A stretch of 64,000 nt of DNA from Ga0077527 sp964533495. GTDB taxonomy: Bacteria; Pseudomonadota; Gammaproteobacteria; Burkholderiales; SG8-41. The position numbers and the translations under genes were made by a program. Positions 15,344 to 24,691 of the stretch are shown here, piece by piece (within the stretch, counting starts at the first letter, position 1; each line of letters starts with the position of its first letter). Where the stretch lies: assembly GCA_964533495.1 (NCBI GenBank), contig CAZHJU010000004.1:1-64000 (forward strand). The letters are read 5' to 3'. The notes under the pieces were generated by a model, which was not told the origin of the DNA, ran no database searches, and saw nothing but the letters and a program-made list of their open reading frames with translations.

Positions 15344-16225
15344 TCATCTGCCGCCGGTTTTGCCGCCCGATTTCAGGTACTTGAAAAACTCCGAGTTGGG
15401 TTCCAGCACGAGGATGTCGTTCCGGCTCCTGAAACTGGCGCGGTAGGCCTCGAGGCTACGGTAGAAGGCATAGAACTCGGGATTGATTTCGTAGGCCTTT
15501 GCATAATTCGCCGCCGCCTTCGCGTCGCCCTCGCCCTTGATGCGCTGCGCATCGCGATAGGCTTCCGCGAGGATGATTTCACGCTGCCTGTCGGCATCGG
15601 CCCGGATCTTTTCCGATTCGGCGCCGCCGGTCGACCGCAGTTCGTTCGCCACCCGCTTGCGCTCGGCTTCCATCCGCCGATAGACCGATTCGCTGACTTC
15701 CTGCGGCAGGTCGACGCGCTTCAGGCGCACATCCAGCACCTCGACGCCGATCTTGACCGCGTCCTCGTTGGCCTTCTTGCGCATCAGGTCCATGATCTTG
15801 TCGCGCTCGCCGGACACCACATCGTGCACCGTGCGATTGCCGAATTCGGCGCGCAGGCCGTCGTTGATGGTCTGCAGCAGGCGGGTCTGCGCGCGCGATT
15901 CATCACCGCCCACCGAGGTGAAATAGTTGCGCACGTCGGTGATGCGCCATTTCACGAACAGGTCGACCAGCACGTTTTTCTTTTCCGAGGTCAGGAAACG
16001 CTCCGGCTCCGGCGTGTCGATGGTCAGGATGCGCACGTCGAAGAAGCGCACGTTGTCGAGCAGGGGCACCTTGAAGTACAGGCCCGGATCCTTCTTGATC
16101 GAAATCACCTCGCCCAGCCTGAACACGATGGCGTTCTGGCGCTGGTCGACGACGAACATCGACATCGCGAGAATCAGCACCAGGACCACGGCGCCGATCA
16201 CGAAGCCTCCGAAATTCTGTTTCAT
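15344..16225 (-). CDS. hflC: HflC, SPFH-domain modulator of FtsH protease
   Basis: HflC forms with HflK a large periplasm-facing cage around FtsH in the inner membrane and tunes its proteolysis. The 293 residues start with one transmembrane helix (GGFVIGAVVLVLILAMSMFVV) and then the SPFH band-7 domain (DQRQNAIVFRLGEVI). A long coiled region rich in E, R and A follows. Its ATG overlaps the hflK stop by four bases, so translation is coupled. DUF2065 follows. Confidence 0.97.
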   Translation of the reverse strand: MKQNFGGFVIGAVVLVLILAMSMFVVDQRQNAIVFRLGEVISIKKDPGLYFKVPLLDNVRFFDVRILTIDTPEPERFLTSEKKNVLVDLFVKWRITDVRNYFTSVGGDESRAQTRLLQTINDGLRAEFGNRTVHDVVSGERDKIMDLMRKKANEDAVKIGVEVLDVRLKRVDLPQEVSESVYRRMEAERKRVANELRSTGGAESEKIRADADRQREIILAEAYRDAQRIKGEGDAKAAANYAKAYEINPEFYAFYRSLEAYRASFRSRNDILVLEPNSEFFKYLKSGGKTGGR

Positions 16226-17478
16226 GGACGCACCTCCCGGTCACGGCTGCGGAAGGCCTCGCGGCCGCGCACATTGCCTTCCGCCGGCGCGGTTTCCGGC
16301 GGCTTCACCATGGCCGACTCCCCGGCGCCGCCGGACTGCGACTGCATCAGCTTGTCCAGCGGCAGGTACAGCAGGTTGCCGCCGCTCTTCTGGTCGACCA
16401 GCACCTTGCTGGTGTTGCTCATGATCTGCTGCATGGCGTCGAGATAGAGTCGGTCGCGGGTCACCTGGGGCGCCTTGTTGTATTCGGCGACGATCTGGCG
16501 GAAGCGCGACGCATCGCCCTGGGACTGCTCGATCACCCGGCCGCGATAACCCTCGGCCTCCTGGATCAGCCGCGCGGCCATGCCTCGCGCGCGCGGAATC
16601 ACGTCGTTGGCGTAGGCTTCACCCTCGTTCTTCTGGCGCTCGCGGTCCTGCCCCGCCTTCACCGCGTCGTCGAAGGCCGCCTGCACCTGCTCCGGCGGCT
16701 GCGCGTTCTGCATGGTCACCTTGCTGACGCTGATGCCGGTACCGTAGCGATCGAGGATTTCCTGCATCAGTTTCTGGGCGCGCGCGGCAACATCGGCGCG
16801 CCCCTCGAAAATCACGAAGTCCATGCTGTTGCGGCCGACGATTTCCCGGATCGCCGTTTCCGCGGCCTGCAGCACGGACTCGTCCGGGGACCGGTGATTG
16901 AACAGGTAGTCATTCGGGCTCTTCAGCACGTACTGGACGGCGAACTGCACATCGACGATGTTCTCGTCATCCGTCAGCATCAGCGCTTCCTTCAGCACCT
17001 TGCTCTTGACGTTGTTGCGATACCCCACTTCGACCGTGCGCACCTGCTTCACGTTGACCACTTCGGCCGATTCGATCGGGTACGGCAGGTGCCAGCGCGG
17101 CCCCGACTGCGTGGTTTCCACGAACTTGCCGAAACGCAGCACCACGCCTTCCTGACCCTCGTTGACGATGTAGAAGCCGCTGGCCAGCCAGACGACGACG
17201 ACCAGGCCGGCCAGCAGGCCGGCACCGCCGCCGACCGCGCCCGGCGCAGGCCCGCCGCCTCCGGTGCCGCCGCCGTCACTGCCTCCGCCCTTGCCGCCCA
17301 GCAGCCGGTTCAGCCTGCGGTTGAGATTGCGCCAGATCTCGTCCAGATCGGGCGGCCCCTGGTTGCCGCCGCCCGGGCGGCGTCCCCATTGCGGGTCGTT
17401 GAGGGACAGCAGCGGCGCCAGCATTCTGGCCAGGCCGTTCTTCAGGCGTTCACGGAAGCTCGGAGAGATTTCAGTCAT
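16222..17478 (-). CDS. hflK: HflK, SPFH-domain partner of HflC
   Basis: The 418-residue partner of HflC. It has a Gly/Pro-rich cytoplasmic N-terminus, with PQWGRRPGGGNQGPPDLDE near residue 30 and a Gly-rich stretch around 65-85. A transmembrane segment (LLAGLVVVVWLASGFYIV) follows, then the SPFH domain starting VNEGQEGVVLRFGKFVE and a long helical arm. The C-terminal tail is low-complexity and charged. The start at 17478 precedes the conserved DPQWG region. It is 14 bases after hflX. Confidence 0.97.
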   Translation of the reverse strand: MTEISPSFRERLKNGLARMLAPLLSLNDPQWGRRPGGGNQGPPDLDEIWRNLNRRLNRLLGGKGGGSDGGGTGGGGPAPGAVGGGAGLLAGLVVVVWLASGFYIVNEGQEGVVLRFGKFVETTQSGPRWHLPYPIESAEVVNVKQVRTVEVGYRNNVKSKVLKEALMLTDDENIVDVQFAVQYVLKSPNDYLFNHRSPDESVLQAAETAIREIVGRNSMDFVIFEGRADVAARAQKLMQEILDRYGTGISVSKVTMQNAQPPEQVQAAFDDAVKAGQDRERQKNEGEAYANDVIPRARGMAARLIQEAEGYRGRVIEQSQGDASRFRQIVAEYNKAPQVTRDRLYLDAMQQIMSNTSKVLVDQKSGGNLLYLPLDKLMQSQSGGAGESAMVKPPETAPAEGNVRGREAFRSRDREVRP

Positions 17479-17492
17479 TGGATCGGGCAGGA

Positions 17493-18611
17493 TCAGGCGG
17501 CTTCAGGTTGACCCGGACGCGCTGCGTCCAGTGCGTGTTCACCGATGGCGGCGCGCAGCAGGTCGATTCCGTCACCTGTCAGCGCACTCAACCAGAGGCG
17601 CGAAATTCTAGCATATTCATCCCTCTCGACCCGGGGCGGCAGCGCAGTGCGGTCGATCTTGTTGAAGACCATGATCTGCGGAACGCGGTCCGCGCCGATC
17701 TCCGCCAAAACGCCGTTGACCGCGGCGATCTGCGCGTCGCGGTCGGGACTGCCCGCGTCCACGACATGCAGCAGCAGATCCGCATGCACGGTCTCCTCCA
17801 GCGTCGCGCGGAACGCGTCGACGAGGGTATGCGGCAGGTGGCGGATGAAGCCGACGGTATCGGAGATCACCACCGACGCCTTTTCGATGCCGCCCAGGCG
17901 GCGGGTCGTGGTGTCCAGGGTTGCAAACAACTGATCCGCGGCATAGGCGTCGGCGCGGGTCAGGCGGTTGAACAGGGTCGATTTGCCGGCATTGGTATAG
18001 CCGACCAGCGAGACCGAGAACACGTGGGCGCGCGAGCGCGAACGCCGCTGGGTCGCATGCTGGGCACGCACCCGCGCCAGTTTTTCCCTGAGTACCTTGA
18101 CCCGCTTGCCCAGCAGCCGGCGGTCGGTTTCCAACTGCGTCTCGCCTGGACCGCGCATGCCGATGCCGCCGCGCTGCCGCTCGAGGTGGGTCCAGCCGCG
18201 GACCAGCCGCGTCGACAGGTGTTCGAGCTGCGCCAGTTCGACCTGCAGCTTGCCCTCATGGCTGCGCGCGCGCTGGGCAAAAATGTCGAGGATCAGGCTG
18301 GTGCGGTCGATGACGCGGCAGGCCAGTTTCCGCTCCAGGTTGCGTTCCTGGATCGGGCTCAGCGCGTGGTTGAAAATGACCACCGGGGCGCTGTTTTCCC
18401 GGGCCACATCGGCGATTTCGTCGACCTTGCCCTTGCCGGCAAAAAGCGCGGGGTCCGGCCGGTCGCGGCGCCCGCGCACCACGGCCACCACCGCAACGCC
18501 GGCGCTGCGCGCCAGCAACTGCAATTCCTCGAGGCTTTCGGCATAGTCCGGATCGCCCAGATCGAGCGCGACGAGCACGGCCGAGGTGCCACTACCCGGA
18601 CGCTCAAGCAT
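17493..18611 (-). CDS. hflX: GTPase HflX, ribosome-splitting factor
   Basis: HflX binds the 50S subunit and splits stalled ribosomes under stress using GTP. The 372 residues include the N-terminal HflX domain with RDRPDPALFAGKGKVDE and the family motif GGIGMRGPGETQLETDRR near 150. The G domain has P-loop GYTNAGKSTLFNRL, DTVGFIRHLP and NKID. The ATG at 18609-18611 lies at the end of an AT-rich dispersed element that also covers the hfq stop. Its position between hfq and hflK matches most proteobacteria. Confidence 0.96.
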   Translation of the reverse strand: MLERPGSGTSAVLVALDLGDPDYAESLEELQLLARSAGVAVVAVVRGRRDRPDPALFAGKGKVDEIADVARENSAPVVIFNHALSPIQERNLERKLACRVIDRTSLILDIFAQRARSHEGKLQVELAQLEHLSTRLVRGWTHLERQRGGIGMRGPGETQLETDRRLLGKRVKVLREKLARVRAQHATQRRSRSRAHVFSVSLVGYTNAGKSTLFNRLTRADAYAADQLFATLDTTTRRLGGIEKASVVISDTVGFIRHLPHTLVDAFRATLEETVHADLLLHVVDAGSPDRDAQIAAVNGVLAEIGADRVPQIMVFNKIDRTALPPRVERDEYARISRLWLSALTGDGIDLLRAAIGEHALDAARPGQPEAA

Positions 18612-18641
18612 TAAAAATAATCAATAAAATCAATTACTTAT
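18610..18641 (-). repeat. AT-rich dispersed element, copy 5
   Basis: The minus strand core begins ATAAGTAATTGATTTTATTG. It spans from the last codons and TAA stop of hfq to the ATG of hflX, so it fills the whole intergenic space. Confidence 0.65.
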
Positions 18642-18873
18642 CTTGCTTGTCGTCAGCCTGCAGGCTGACCGCGCGTGCCGGCACCACGGTCGAGATGGCG
18701 TGTTTGTAGACCATCTGGGTCACGGTGTTCTTGAGCAGCACCACGTACTGGTCGAAGGAGTCGACCTGGCCCTGCAGTTTGATGCCGTTGACGAGGTAAA
18801 TCGAGACGGGAATGTGTTCCTTGCGCAGCGCGTTCAGGAACGGGTCTTGTAGCAGCTGCCCTTTATTGCTCAT
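18634..18873 (-). CDS. hfq: RNA chaperone Hfq
   Basis: Hfq is the hexameric Sm-like protein that pairs small RNAs with mRNAs. The 79 residues hold Sm1 (LNALRKEHIPVSIYLVNGIK with the distal-face Tyr and Gln residues) and Sm2 (MVYKHAISTVVPARAV). The C-terminus is short and ends DDKQDK, its last codons being inside an AT-rich repeat. It is the first gene of the hfq-hflX-hflK-hflC block. Spacing and order are typical. Confidence 0.98.
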   Translation of the reverse strand: MSNKGQLLQDPFLNALRKEHIPVSIYLVNGIKLQGQVDSFDQYVVLLKNTVTQMVYKHAISTVVPARAVSLQADDKQDK

Positions 18874-18940
18874 GGCACCCTCTGGGTTGTAGTTATTGGA
18901 GAAGTCACTTTAGCCTAATTTTCTTCGTCTGGCCATAGAG

Positions 18941-20281
18941 TTAGCTGCGTTTTGCGTCACCCCTGGCATACGGGTTGCGGCCGCTCTTGAACTCCACCCG
19001 CAGCGGCGTACCCGCCAGTTTGAACGCATCCCGGAAGAATCGTTCCAGGTAACGGCGGTAGGTATCCGGCACCCGCTCCAGCGCCGTGCCGTGGACGATG
19101 ATCCGCGGCGGATTGTGTCCGCCCTGGTGGGCATAACGCAGCTTGGGCCTGACCATGCCGGCGCGCGGCGGCTGTTGCTGCTGGACCGCCATCTGCAAGG
19201 CGCGGGTCAACCGCGGCGTCGGCAGGCTGGACATGGCCGCGGCATAGGCGGCATCCGCCGACCGCAGCACGGCGCCGACGCCCTGTCCCTGCAGCGCCGA
19301 GATGAAATGAAATCGCGCAAAGTTGAGGAAGCCGAGCTTGCGCGCGCCGTCCCGCTTGACCTGCTCGCGCCGTGTTTCGTCCAGCCCTTCCCATTTGTTG
19401 ACCGCCACCACCAGCGCGCGGCCGGCGTCCAGGATGAATCCGGCGATATGCGCGTCCTGCTCGGAAATCTCCTGCCGCGCATCGAGCACCAGGATGACGA
19501 CATTGGCATCGGTGATCGACTGCAGCGTCTTGACCACGGAAAACTTCTCCGCGGCTTCATCGACGCGGCCGCGCCTGCGCATCCCCGCGGTGTCGATCAG
19601 CGTGTAACGTTTTCCGGCGCGCTCGAAATCGATGTAGATCGAGTCCCGGGTGGTGCCCGGCTGGTCGAACACGACCACGCGCTCCTCGCCCAGCAGGGCA
19701 TTGACCAGCGTGGACTTGCCGACGTTGGGACGGCCGACGATCGCGATTTTCGGGTGCTTCTCCGCAGCACCGGACTCGCGTTCGGGCTCCGGAAAATCCG
19801 CAAGCACCAGTTCCATCAGGTCGCTGACGTGTTCGCCATGCTCCGCGGATATGGCCAGCGGTTCCCCCAGGCCCAGCGCATGGAAATCGGCGGTGACCGC
19901 CGCTCTTGCCATGCCTTCCGCCTTGTTCACCACCAGCCAGATCCTGCGCCCGCTGCGCCGCAGTTCGGCGCCGATTTCGCGGTCCTGCGCGGCTAGCCCG
20001 GCGCGCGCATCCACCACGAACAGCACGGCATCGGCCTCGTCCACCGCCTGCCGCGCCTGCCGCGCCATTTCCTCGTAAATGCTGCCCTTCGACACCGCCT
20101 CCAGGCCGCCGGTATCGACCACCAGGTACGGCTTGCCGCCGACCTTGCCTTCGCCGTAGTGGCGGTCGCGGGTGATCCCCGGCGCATCAGCGACGATGGC
20201 ATCACGGCTGCGGGTCAGCCGGTTGAACAGGGTCGATTTGCCGACGTTGGGACGGCCGACGATGACCACGGTGGGTTTCAT
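18941..20281 (-). CDS. der: Ribosome-assembly GTPase Der (EngA)
   Basis: Der is an essential GTPase with two G domains that matures the 50S subunit. The 446 residues hold G domain 1 with GRPNVGKSTLFNRLTRS at 8-24 and G domain 2 with GRPNVGKSTLVNALLGEERV near 180. A C-terminal KH-like domain contains LRYAHQGGHNPPRIIVHG. It is the last gene of the long ndk-to-der run, 42 bases after bamB, and is followed 67 bases later by hfq. Confidence 0.97.
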   Translation of the reverse strand: MKPTVVIVGRPNVGKSTLFNRLTRSRDAIVADAPGITRDRHYGEGKVGGKPYLVVDTGGLEAVSKGSIYEEMARQARQAVDEADAVLFVVDARAGLAAQDREIGAELRRSGRRIWLVVNKAEGMARAAVTADFHALGLGEPLAISAEHGEHVSDLMELVLADFPEPERESGAAEKHPKIAIVGRPNVGKSTLVNALLGEERVVVFDQPGTTRDSIYIDFERAGKRYTLIDTAGMRRRGRVDEAAEKFSVVKTLQSITDANVVILVLDARQEISEQDAHIAGFILDAGRALVVAVNKWEGLDETRREQVKRDGARKLGFLNFARFHFISALQGQGVGAVLRSADAAYAAAMSSLPTPRLTRALQMAVQQQQPPRAGMVRPKLRYAHQGGHNPPRIIVHGTALERVPDTYRRYLERFFRDAFKLAGTPLRVEFKSGRNPYARGDAKRS

Positions 20282-20323
20282 GGGAATGCCGGCGCGCCGC
20301 GGCCGTTCAGCCGCGGCGCATCC

Positions 20324-21478
20324 TCATTGAAGATTGATGGCGTAAACCCCGCCATTGCGGGTCTGTACCAGGAAGGTCGACAGGTCCAGTGCGACCGGCG
20401 GCACGCGAATGGCGCTGCCATCCGTGGCCACGCGCGCGACGAAGGCACCATCCTCGCGCGACATCACGTGCACATAACCCTCGAAATCGCCGACGACGAC
20501 ATAGCGTCCCAAGGCCAGCGGCGCGGTGGCCCAGCGGCCGCGCAGCTTGTCCTGTTTCCACAAGCTGGCACCGCGATTGCGGTCCAGTGCCTGGATCGCG
20601 TCCTGGTCGTCCGTGACATAGACATTGCGGGCATCCAGCCCCATGCCGGCGACACTCGAGGCATCCCGCGCCCACAGGGTTTCGCCGCGCTGGGCATCGA
20701 AACAGGCGACGCGTCCCTGGTAGGCCACGGCGCAGATCTGTGCGCCTTCGAGCACCGGGGAACTCGTCACATCCGTCACGCGATCCAGCTCGGTGGCGCC
20801 TTTGGGCAGTGCCACGACCGATTCCCAGCCGACATTGCCGGTCGCCAGCGCGATGGCCACCAGCCGCCCTCCGGGAAACCCCGCAAAAACGCCTCCGCGA
20901 TTCACCAGCACTCCGACATGGCTGCGCACCGCCAGAGGCGGCAGGGCGCGCTGGTAAACCCAGCGCTGTTTGCCGTCAGCCGCATTCAAGCCATAGATGC
21001 GGCCATCGCCGGTGCGGGCCACCACGATGCCGTCCGCTCCTGCCGGCGGTGCCAGCACCTCCCCCGACAATTGTGTCTTCCAGGCCGGCTTTCCCGAAGG
21101 GTCGAAAGCGAGCACCTCGCCCTTGGCCGTGCCGGCAAGTATCAACCCGGCACCGAAACCGACTCCTCCGGACAGCGGCGTGCCCGCCTCGAAACGTCCC
21201 TGGCCACCGCCGGAATTCGCCGTAAATCCGGCGATCTGCCCGGCGGCGCCCGCGGTATATACCGTGTTGCCGCTTACCGCCGGATAGAACACGCCGCGTT
21301 CGGCGGACCCGACATTGCCCTGCCAGATGATGCGCGCGGTGGCCGCCGGGGTAAAAGCCGTCAGCGCGGCCGCCTTCTGCTTGGGAGTGCTGCCAAACCA
21401 GCTGTCGTACGCATTCGATACGGTCTGACACCCCGACAGGAGCGCCAGCGCGGCGGCGGCAAGCCAGCAGCGCATCAC
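20324..21478 (-). CDS. bamB: Outer-membrane assembly lipoprotein BamB
   Basis: BamB is the beta-propeller lipoprotein of the BAM complex that assists beta-barrel insertion. The 384 residues start with a lipoprotein signal ending LLSGC (Cys at about 17). Repeated PQQ-like blades follow, for example AFDPSGKPAWKTQL, GLNAADGKQRWVYQ and CFDAQRGETLWARD. Its ATG overlaps the stop of the YfgM-like gene by four bases, the conserved yfgM-bamB-der order. The C-terminus VYAINLQ is the closing strand. Confidence 0.95.
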   Translation of the reverse strand: MMRCWLAAAALALLSGCQTVSNAYDSWFGSTPKQKAAALTAFTPAATARIIWQGNVGSAERGVFYPAVSGNTVYTAGAAGQIAGFTANSGGGQGRFEAGTPLSGGVGFGAGLILAGTAKGEVLAFDPSGKPAWKTQLSGEVLAPPAGADGIVVARTGDGRIYGLNAADGKQRWVYQRALPPLAVRSHVGVLVNRGGVFAGFPGGRLVAIALATGNVGWESVVALPKGATELDRVTDVTSSPVLEGAQICAVAYQGRVACFDAQRGETLWARDASSVAGMGLDARNVYVTDDQDAIQALDRNRGASLWKQDKLRGRWATAPLALGRYVVVGDFEGYVHVMSREDGAFVARVATDGSAIRVPPVALDLSTFLVQTRNGGVYAINLQ

Positions 21479-22110
21479 CTGGCTCCGCCGACGGCGTCGA
21501 GCTTGAGCTGGATGATCTGGCGCATCGGACTGCCCGCATCGCTGCGATCGAGCGCCAACTGATAGGCCGCGCGCGCTTCTTCGCGTTTTCCCTGGGTAAA
21601 CAGCAAATCGCCTTTCAGGTCCGCATACAGTCCGGCAAAGCTGTCCGCATGCTTGGATTCCAGCAGTTTCAGCGCCTCGTCGGCCTTTTTCTCGTCGAGC
21701 AATATCCGCGCCAGGCGCAGGCGGGCCACGTCACGCGCCTCCTCCTCCCTGCCCTTGTCGACTACCCATTGCAATCGCGTTTTGGCCGAATCCAGATCAC
21801 CGGTGTCAAAATCGCTTTTTGCCGCGGAAAGCGCGGCCAGTGTGGCATATGCGGTGGAGCCGTAACGGTTGATGATTTCAGCGCCGATGTCGCGGACCTT
21901 CTTGTGGTCGCTTGCGCGTTCAGCCTCCTGCTGTTGTGCGAACAGCGTGACCGCGGCGGCCGCCTGGGAACCCTGATAGTAGTGCCAGCCCCGGATGCCG
22001 CCGACCGCCAGCAGGCTGCCGACGACCGTGACCACGACCAGCCGGCCGTACTGCGACCACCAAGACTTCATTGCAGCCAGTTGTTCCTGCTCTTCCAGAT
22101 CCAAAGCCAT
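21475..22110 (-). CDS. YfgM-like tetratricopeptide membrane protein
   Basis: A 211-residue single-pass inner-membrane protein. A short cytoplasmic N-terminus (LEEQEQLAAMKSWWSQYGR) is followed by a transmembrane helix at about residues 22-42 (LVVVTVVGSLLAVGGIRGW). A periplasmic tetratricopeptide-like helical region completes it. In E. coli YfgM associates with SecYEG and with the periplasmic chaperone PpiD. The conserved position between hisS and bamB and the DUF2133-type N-terminus support the call. Confidence 0.9.
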   Translation of the reverse strand: MALDLEEQEQLAAMKSWWSQYGRLVVVTVVGSLLAVGGIRGWHYYQGSQAAAAVTLFAQQQEAERASDHKKVRDIGAEIINRYGSTAYATLAALSAAKSDFDTGDLDSAKTRLQWVVDKGREEEARDVARLRLARILLDEKKADEALKLLESKHADSFAGLYADLKGDLLFTQGKREEARAAYQLALDRSDAGSPMRQIIQLKLDAVGGAR

Positions 22111-22115
22111 AGTTT

Positions 22116-23384
22116 TTACCTTGATTTGATCAATTCACATGCCGCCTGCGGCGTAATCTTCACCTGCGCCTGCCCCGGCCCGTTGCGCAGGGGCTTTACC
22201 GACACCATACGAGCCAGCGCTTCATCATCCCCCACGATCACTGCATACAACGCGCCGCTGGCATCGGCTTTTTTCATCTGCGACTTGAAGCTGCCGCCGC
22301 CGCAATGCAGTATCGCCGCCAGTCCGGCATCGCGCAGGATTTCAGCAACGGCCTCTCCCCAAGGGAGCGCGGCGTCGCCCTGTCGTATCACATAGGCGTC
22401 CGGGACCGGCTCCCGCACGCCCGCATCGCGTTCCGCCAGCAGCGCCAGCAGCCGCTCGACTCCCATTGCAAAGCCGCAGGCAGGTGCCGGTTTGCCGCCG
22501 ATCTGCCCGATCAGGCCGTCGTAACGGCCGCCGGCGCAAACCGTGCCCTGGGCACCGAGACGGTCGGTAACCCATTCGAATACGGTGCCATTGTAATAGT
22601 CCAGCCCCCTGACCAGCCGGGGATTGATGCTGAAGGGAATGCCCGCCGCGCGCAATGAACCCTGGAGTGCCGAAAATGCCGAGGCCGAAACCTCATCAAG
22701 ATCGTCCGCCAGCCTCGGCGCCCCGGCAATCAGGTCCTGCATCGCCGGATTCTTGCTGTCCAGCACGCGCAGCGGATTGCTGTGCATGCGACGGCGCGCG
22801 TCTTCGTCGAGCTCGCCCGCATGCCGCTCGAGATATGCGACGAGCCTGGAACGGTAAGCCGCGCGCGCCTCGGTGGAGCCCAGGGAATTCAGTTCGAGCC
22901 GGATTCCGTCCAGTCCGAGAACGCGCCACAACCGCGCGCACATCACGACATGTTCGGCATCGATGTCGGGACCCGCGAAGCCCAGCGCCTCGACGCCGAC
23001 CTGGTGAAACTGGCGGTAACGTCCCTTCTGCGGACGTTCGTGGCGGAACATCGGTCCCCAGTACCACAGGCGCTGCGGCCCCGGGTACAGCAGGTTGTGC
23101 TCTATCGCGGCGCGCACGCAGGATGCAGTTCCCTCCGGGCGCAGCGTCAACTGCTCCCCGTTCAGTTCGTCGGTGAAGGTGTACATCTCCTTCTCGACGA
23201 TGTCCGTCACCTCGCCGATCGAGCGCACGAACAGCTCCGTGCGCTCGAGTATCGGCATGCGGATGGCCTGGTAGCCGTAGCTTCGCACCCAGTCCCTTAC
23301 CGTATCCTCGAAAAATGCCCAGTGATGCGCTTCGGCCGGAAGCACATCGTTCATCCCGCGGACGCCCTGCACCGTTTTTGTCAT
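22116..23384 (-). CDS. hisS: Histidyl-tRNA synthetase
   Basis: A class II aminoacyl-tRNA synthetase that charges tRNA-His. The 422-residue form starts at 23384 with MTKTVQGVRGMNDVLP, the conserved N-terminus. The frame is open another 103 codons upstream, but that part overlaps ispG. Motif 2 appears as LRPEGTASCVRA, followed by RLWYWGPMFRHERPQKGRYR; the histidine A region is LVRGLDYYNGTVFEW; and motif 3 lies near ACGFAMGVERLL. It lies 20 bases after ispG and 5 bases before the YfgM-like gene. Confidence 0.97.
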   Translation of the reverse strand: MTKTVQGVRGMNDVLPAEAHHWAFFEDTVRDWVRSYGYQAIRMPILERTELFVRSIGEVTDIVEKEMYTFTDELNGEQLTLRPEGTASCVRAAIEHNLLYPGPQRLWYWGPMFRHERPQKGRYRQFHQVGVEALGFAGPDIDAEHVVMCARLWRVLGLDGIRLELNSLGSTEARAAYRSRLVAYLERHAGELDEDARRRMHSNPLRVLDSKNPAMQDLIAGAPRLADDLDEVSASAFSALQGSLRAAGIPFSINPRLVRGLDYYNGTVFEWVTDRLGAQGTVCAGGRYDGLIGQIGGKPAPACGFAMGVERLLALLAERDAGVREPVPDAYVIRQGDAALPWGEAVAEILRDAGLAAILHCGGGSFKSQMKKADASGALYAVIVGDDEALARMVSVKPLRNGPGQAQVKITPQAACELIKSR

Positions 23385-23404
23385 GTTCCCGGCGGCTCCG
23401 TCGA

Positions 23405-24688
23405 TCAGCGGGCGTCGCCGGCGGCGGCTGGCGCCGGCGCGGATCCGTCCTGCTGCGCGCCGTAATGGCTGCGCACATACTCGTCGACAATCCGCTGGAA
23501 TTCCTCCGCGATATTGCCGCCCTTGAGCGTCACCGTTTTCACGCCGTCGACGAATACCGGCGCCACCGGAGTTTCGCCGGAACCCGGAAGGCTGATGCCG
23601 ATGTTGGCCTGCTTGCTCTCGCCCGGGCCGTTGACCACGCAACCCATCACCGCGACGTGCATGTTTTCCACGCCGGGATAACGTCCGCGCCATTCCGGCA
23701 TCTGCGCCCGCAGATAGCCCTGTATCCGGTCCGCAAGTTCCTGGAATACCGTGCTGGTGGTCCGCCCGCAGCCGGGACAGGCGATCACCAGCGGCGTGAA
23801 CGAACGCAGGCCCATGGTCTGGAGAATTTCCTGCGCGACGATCACTTCGCGAGTCCGGTCGCCGCCGGGTTCGGGGGTCAGGGACACGCGGATGGTATCG
23901 CCGATGCCTTCCTGCAGCAGCACGGACATCGCCGCGGTGGAGGCCACGATGCCTTTCGAGCCCATTCCGGCCTCGGTCAGCCCGAGGTGCAGCGGATAAT
24001 CGCAGCGCGAGGCAAGATCGCGGTACACCGCGATCAGGTCCTGCACGCCACTCACCTTGCAGGACAGGACGATGCGGTCATGCTCCAGTCCCAGCGATTC
24101 CCCCTGCCGCGCGCTCTCCAGCGCCGAGGTGACCAGCGCCTCGCGCATCACCACGCCGGCGTCCCTGGGTTTTTCCAGGCGCCCGTTCTCGTCCATCAGC
24201 CGCGCCAGCAGTTCCTGGTCGAGGCTGCCCCAGTTGACGCCGATGCGCACCGGCTTGCCGTATCGGCATGCGAACTCGATCATGGTCGCGAACTGCTCGT
24301 CACGTTTCGCGCCCTTCCCGACATTGCCCGGATTGATGCGCAGTTTCGCCAATGCTTCCGCGCAGGCTGGGTGCTGGGTGAGCAGCCGGTGGCCGTTGAA
24401 ATGGAAATCGCCGACCAGCGGCACCGTGACCCCGCGGCGATCAAGCTGCTCGCGAATCGCCGGCACCGCCGCAGCGGCTTCCGCATTGTTGACCGTGATC
24501 CTCACCAGTTCCGAACCGGCCCTCGCCAGCGCGGCCACCTGCGCCACCGTGGCGGCGACATCGGCGGTGTCGGTATTGGTCATCGACTGCACGACGATGG
24601 GCGCATCCGCGCCGACCATCACGCCATCGACCGCGACCCTGGTGCTGCGGCGCCGGACTTCCGGTCCGTGCCTGGGAAAACACTCCAT
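23405..24688 (-). CDS. ispG: 4-hydroxy-3-methylbut-2-enyl-diphosphate synthase IspG
   Basis: An iron-sulfur enzyme of the non-mevalonate isoprenoid pathway that reduces MEcPP to HMBPP. The 427 residues comprise a TIM-barrel half (VQSMTNTDTADVAATVAQV, with GVNWGSLD) and a C-terminal cluster-binding half. The latter contains CPGCGRTTS and MGCVVNGPGE, which supply the cysteines for the 4Fe-4S cluster. It follows the rodZ-like gene by three bases and precedes hisS. Confidence 0.97.
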   Translation of the reverse strand: MECFPRHGPEVRRRSTRVAVDGVMVGADAPIVVQSMTNTDTADVAATVAQVAALARAGSELVRITVNNAEAAAAVPAIREQLDRRGVTVPLVGDFHFNGHRLLTQHPACAEALAKLRINPGNVGKGAKRDEQFATMIEFACRYGKPVRIGVNWGSLDQELLARLMDENGRLEKPRDAGVVMREALVTSALESARQGESLGLEHDRIVLSCKVSGVQDLIAVYRDLASRCDYPLHLGLTEAGMGSKGIVASTAAMSVLLQEGIGDTIRVSLTPEPGGDRTREVIVAQEILQTMGLRSFTPLVIACPGCGRTTSTVFQELADRIQGYLRAQMPEWRGRYPGVENMHVAVMGCVVNGPGESKQANIGISLPGSGETPVAPVFVDGVKTVTLKGGNIAEEFQRIVDEYVRSHYGAQQDGSAPAPAAAGDAR

Positions 24689-24691
24689 CGC

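Noticed and set aside
22105..22140. AT-richer patch at the hisS end as a ninth dispersed element
   Set aside because: It has ATTGATCAAATC but does not follow the shared order of the other copies, and it codes for normal hisS C-terminal residues.
22116..23693. Longer hisS with 103 extra N-terminal residues
   Set aside because: The extra part is Arg-rich shadow sequence of ispG; the family N-terminus begins at 23384.
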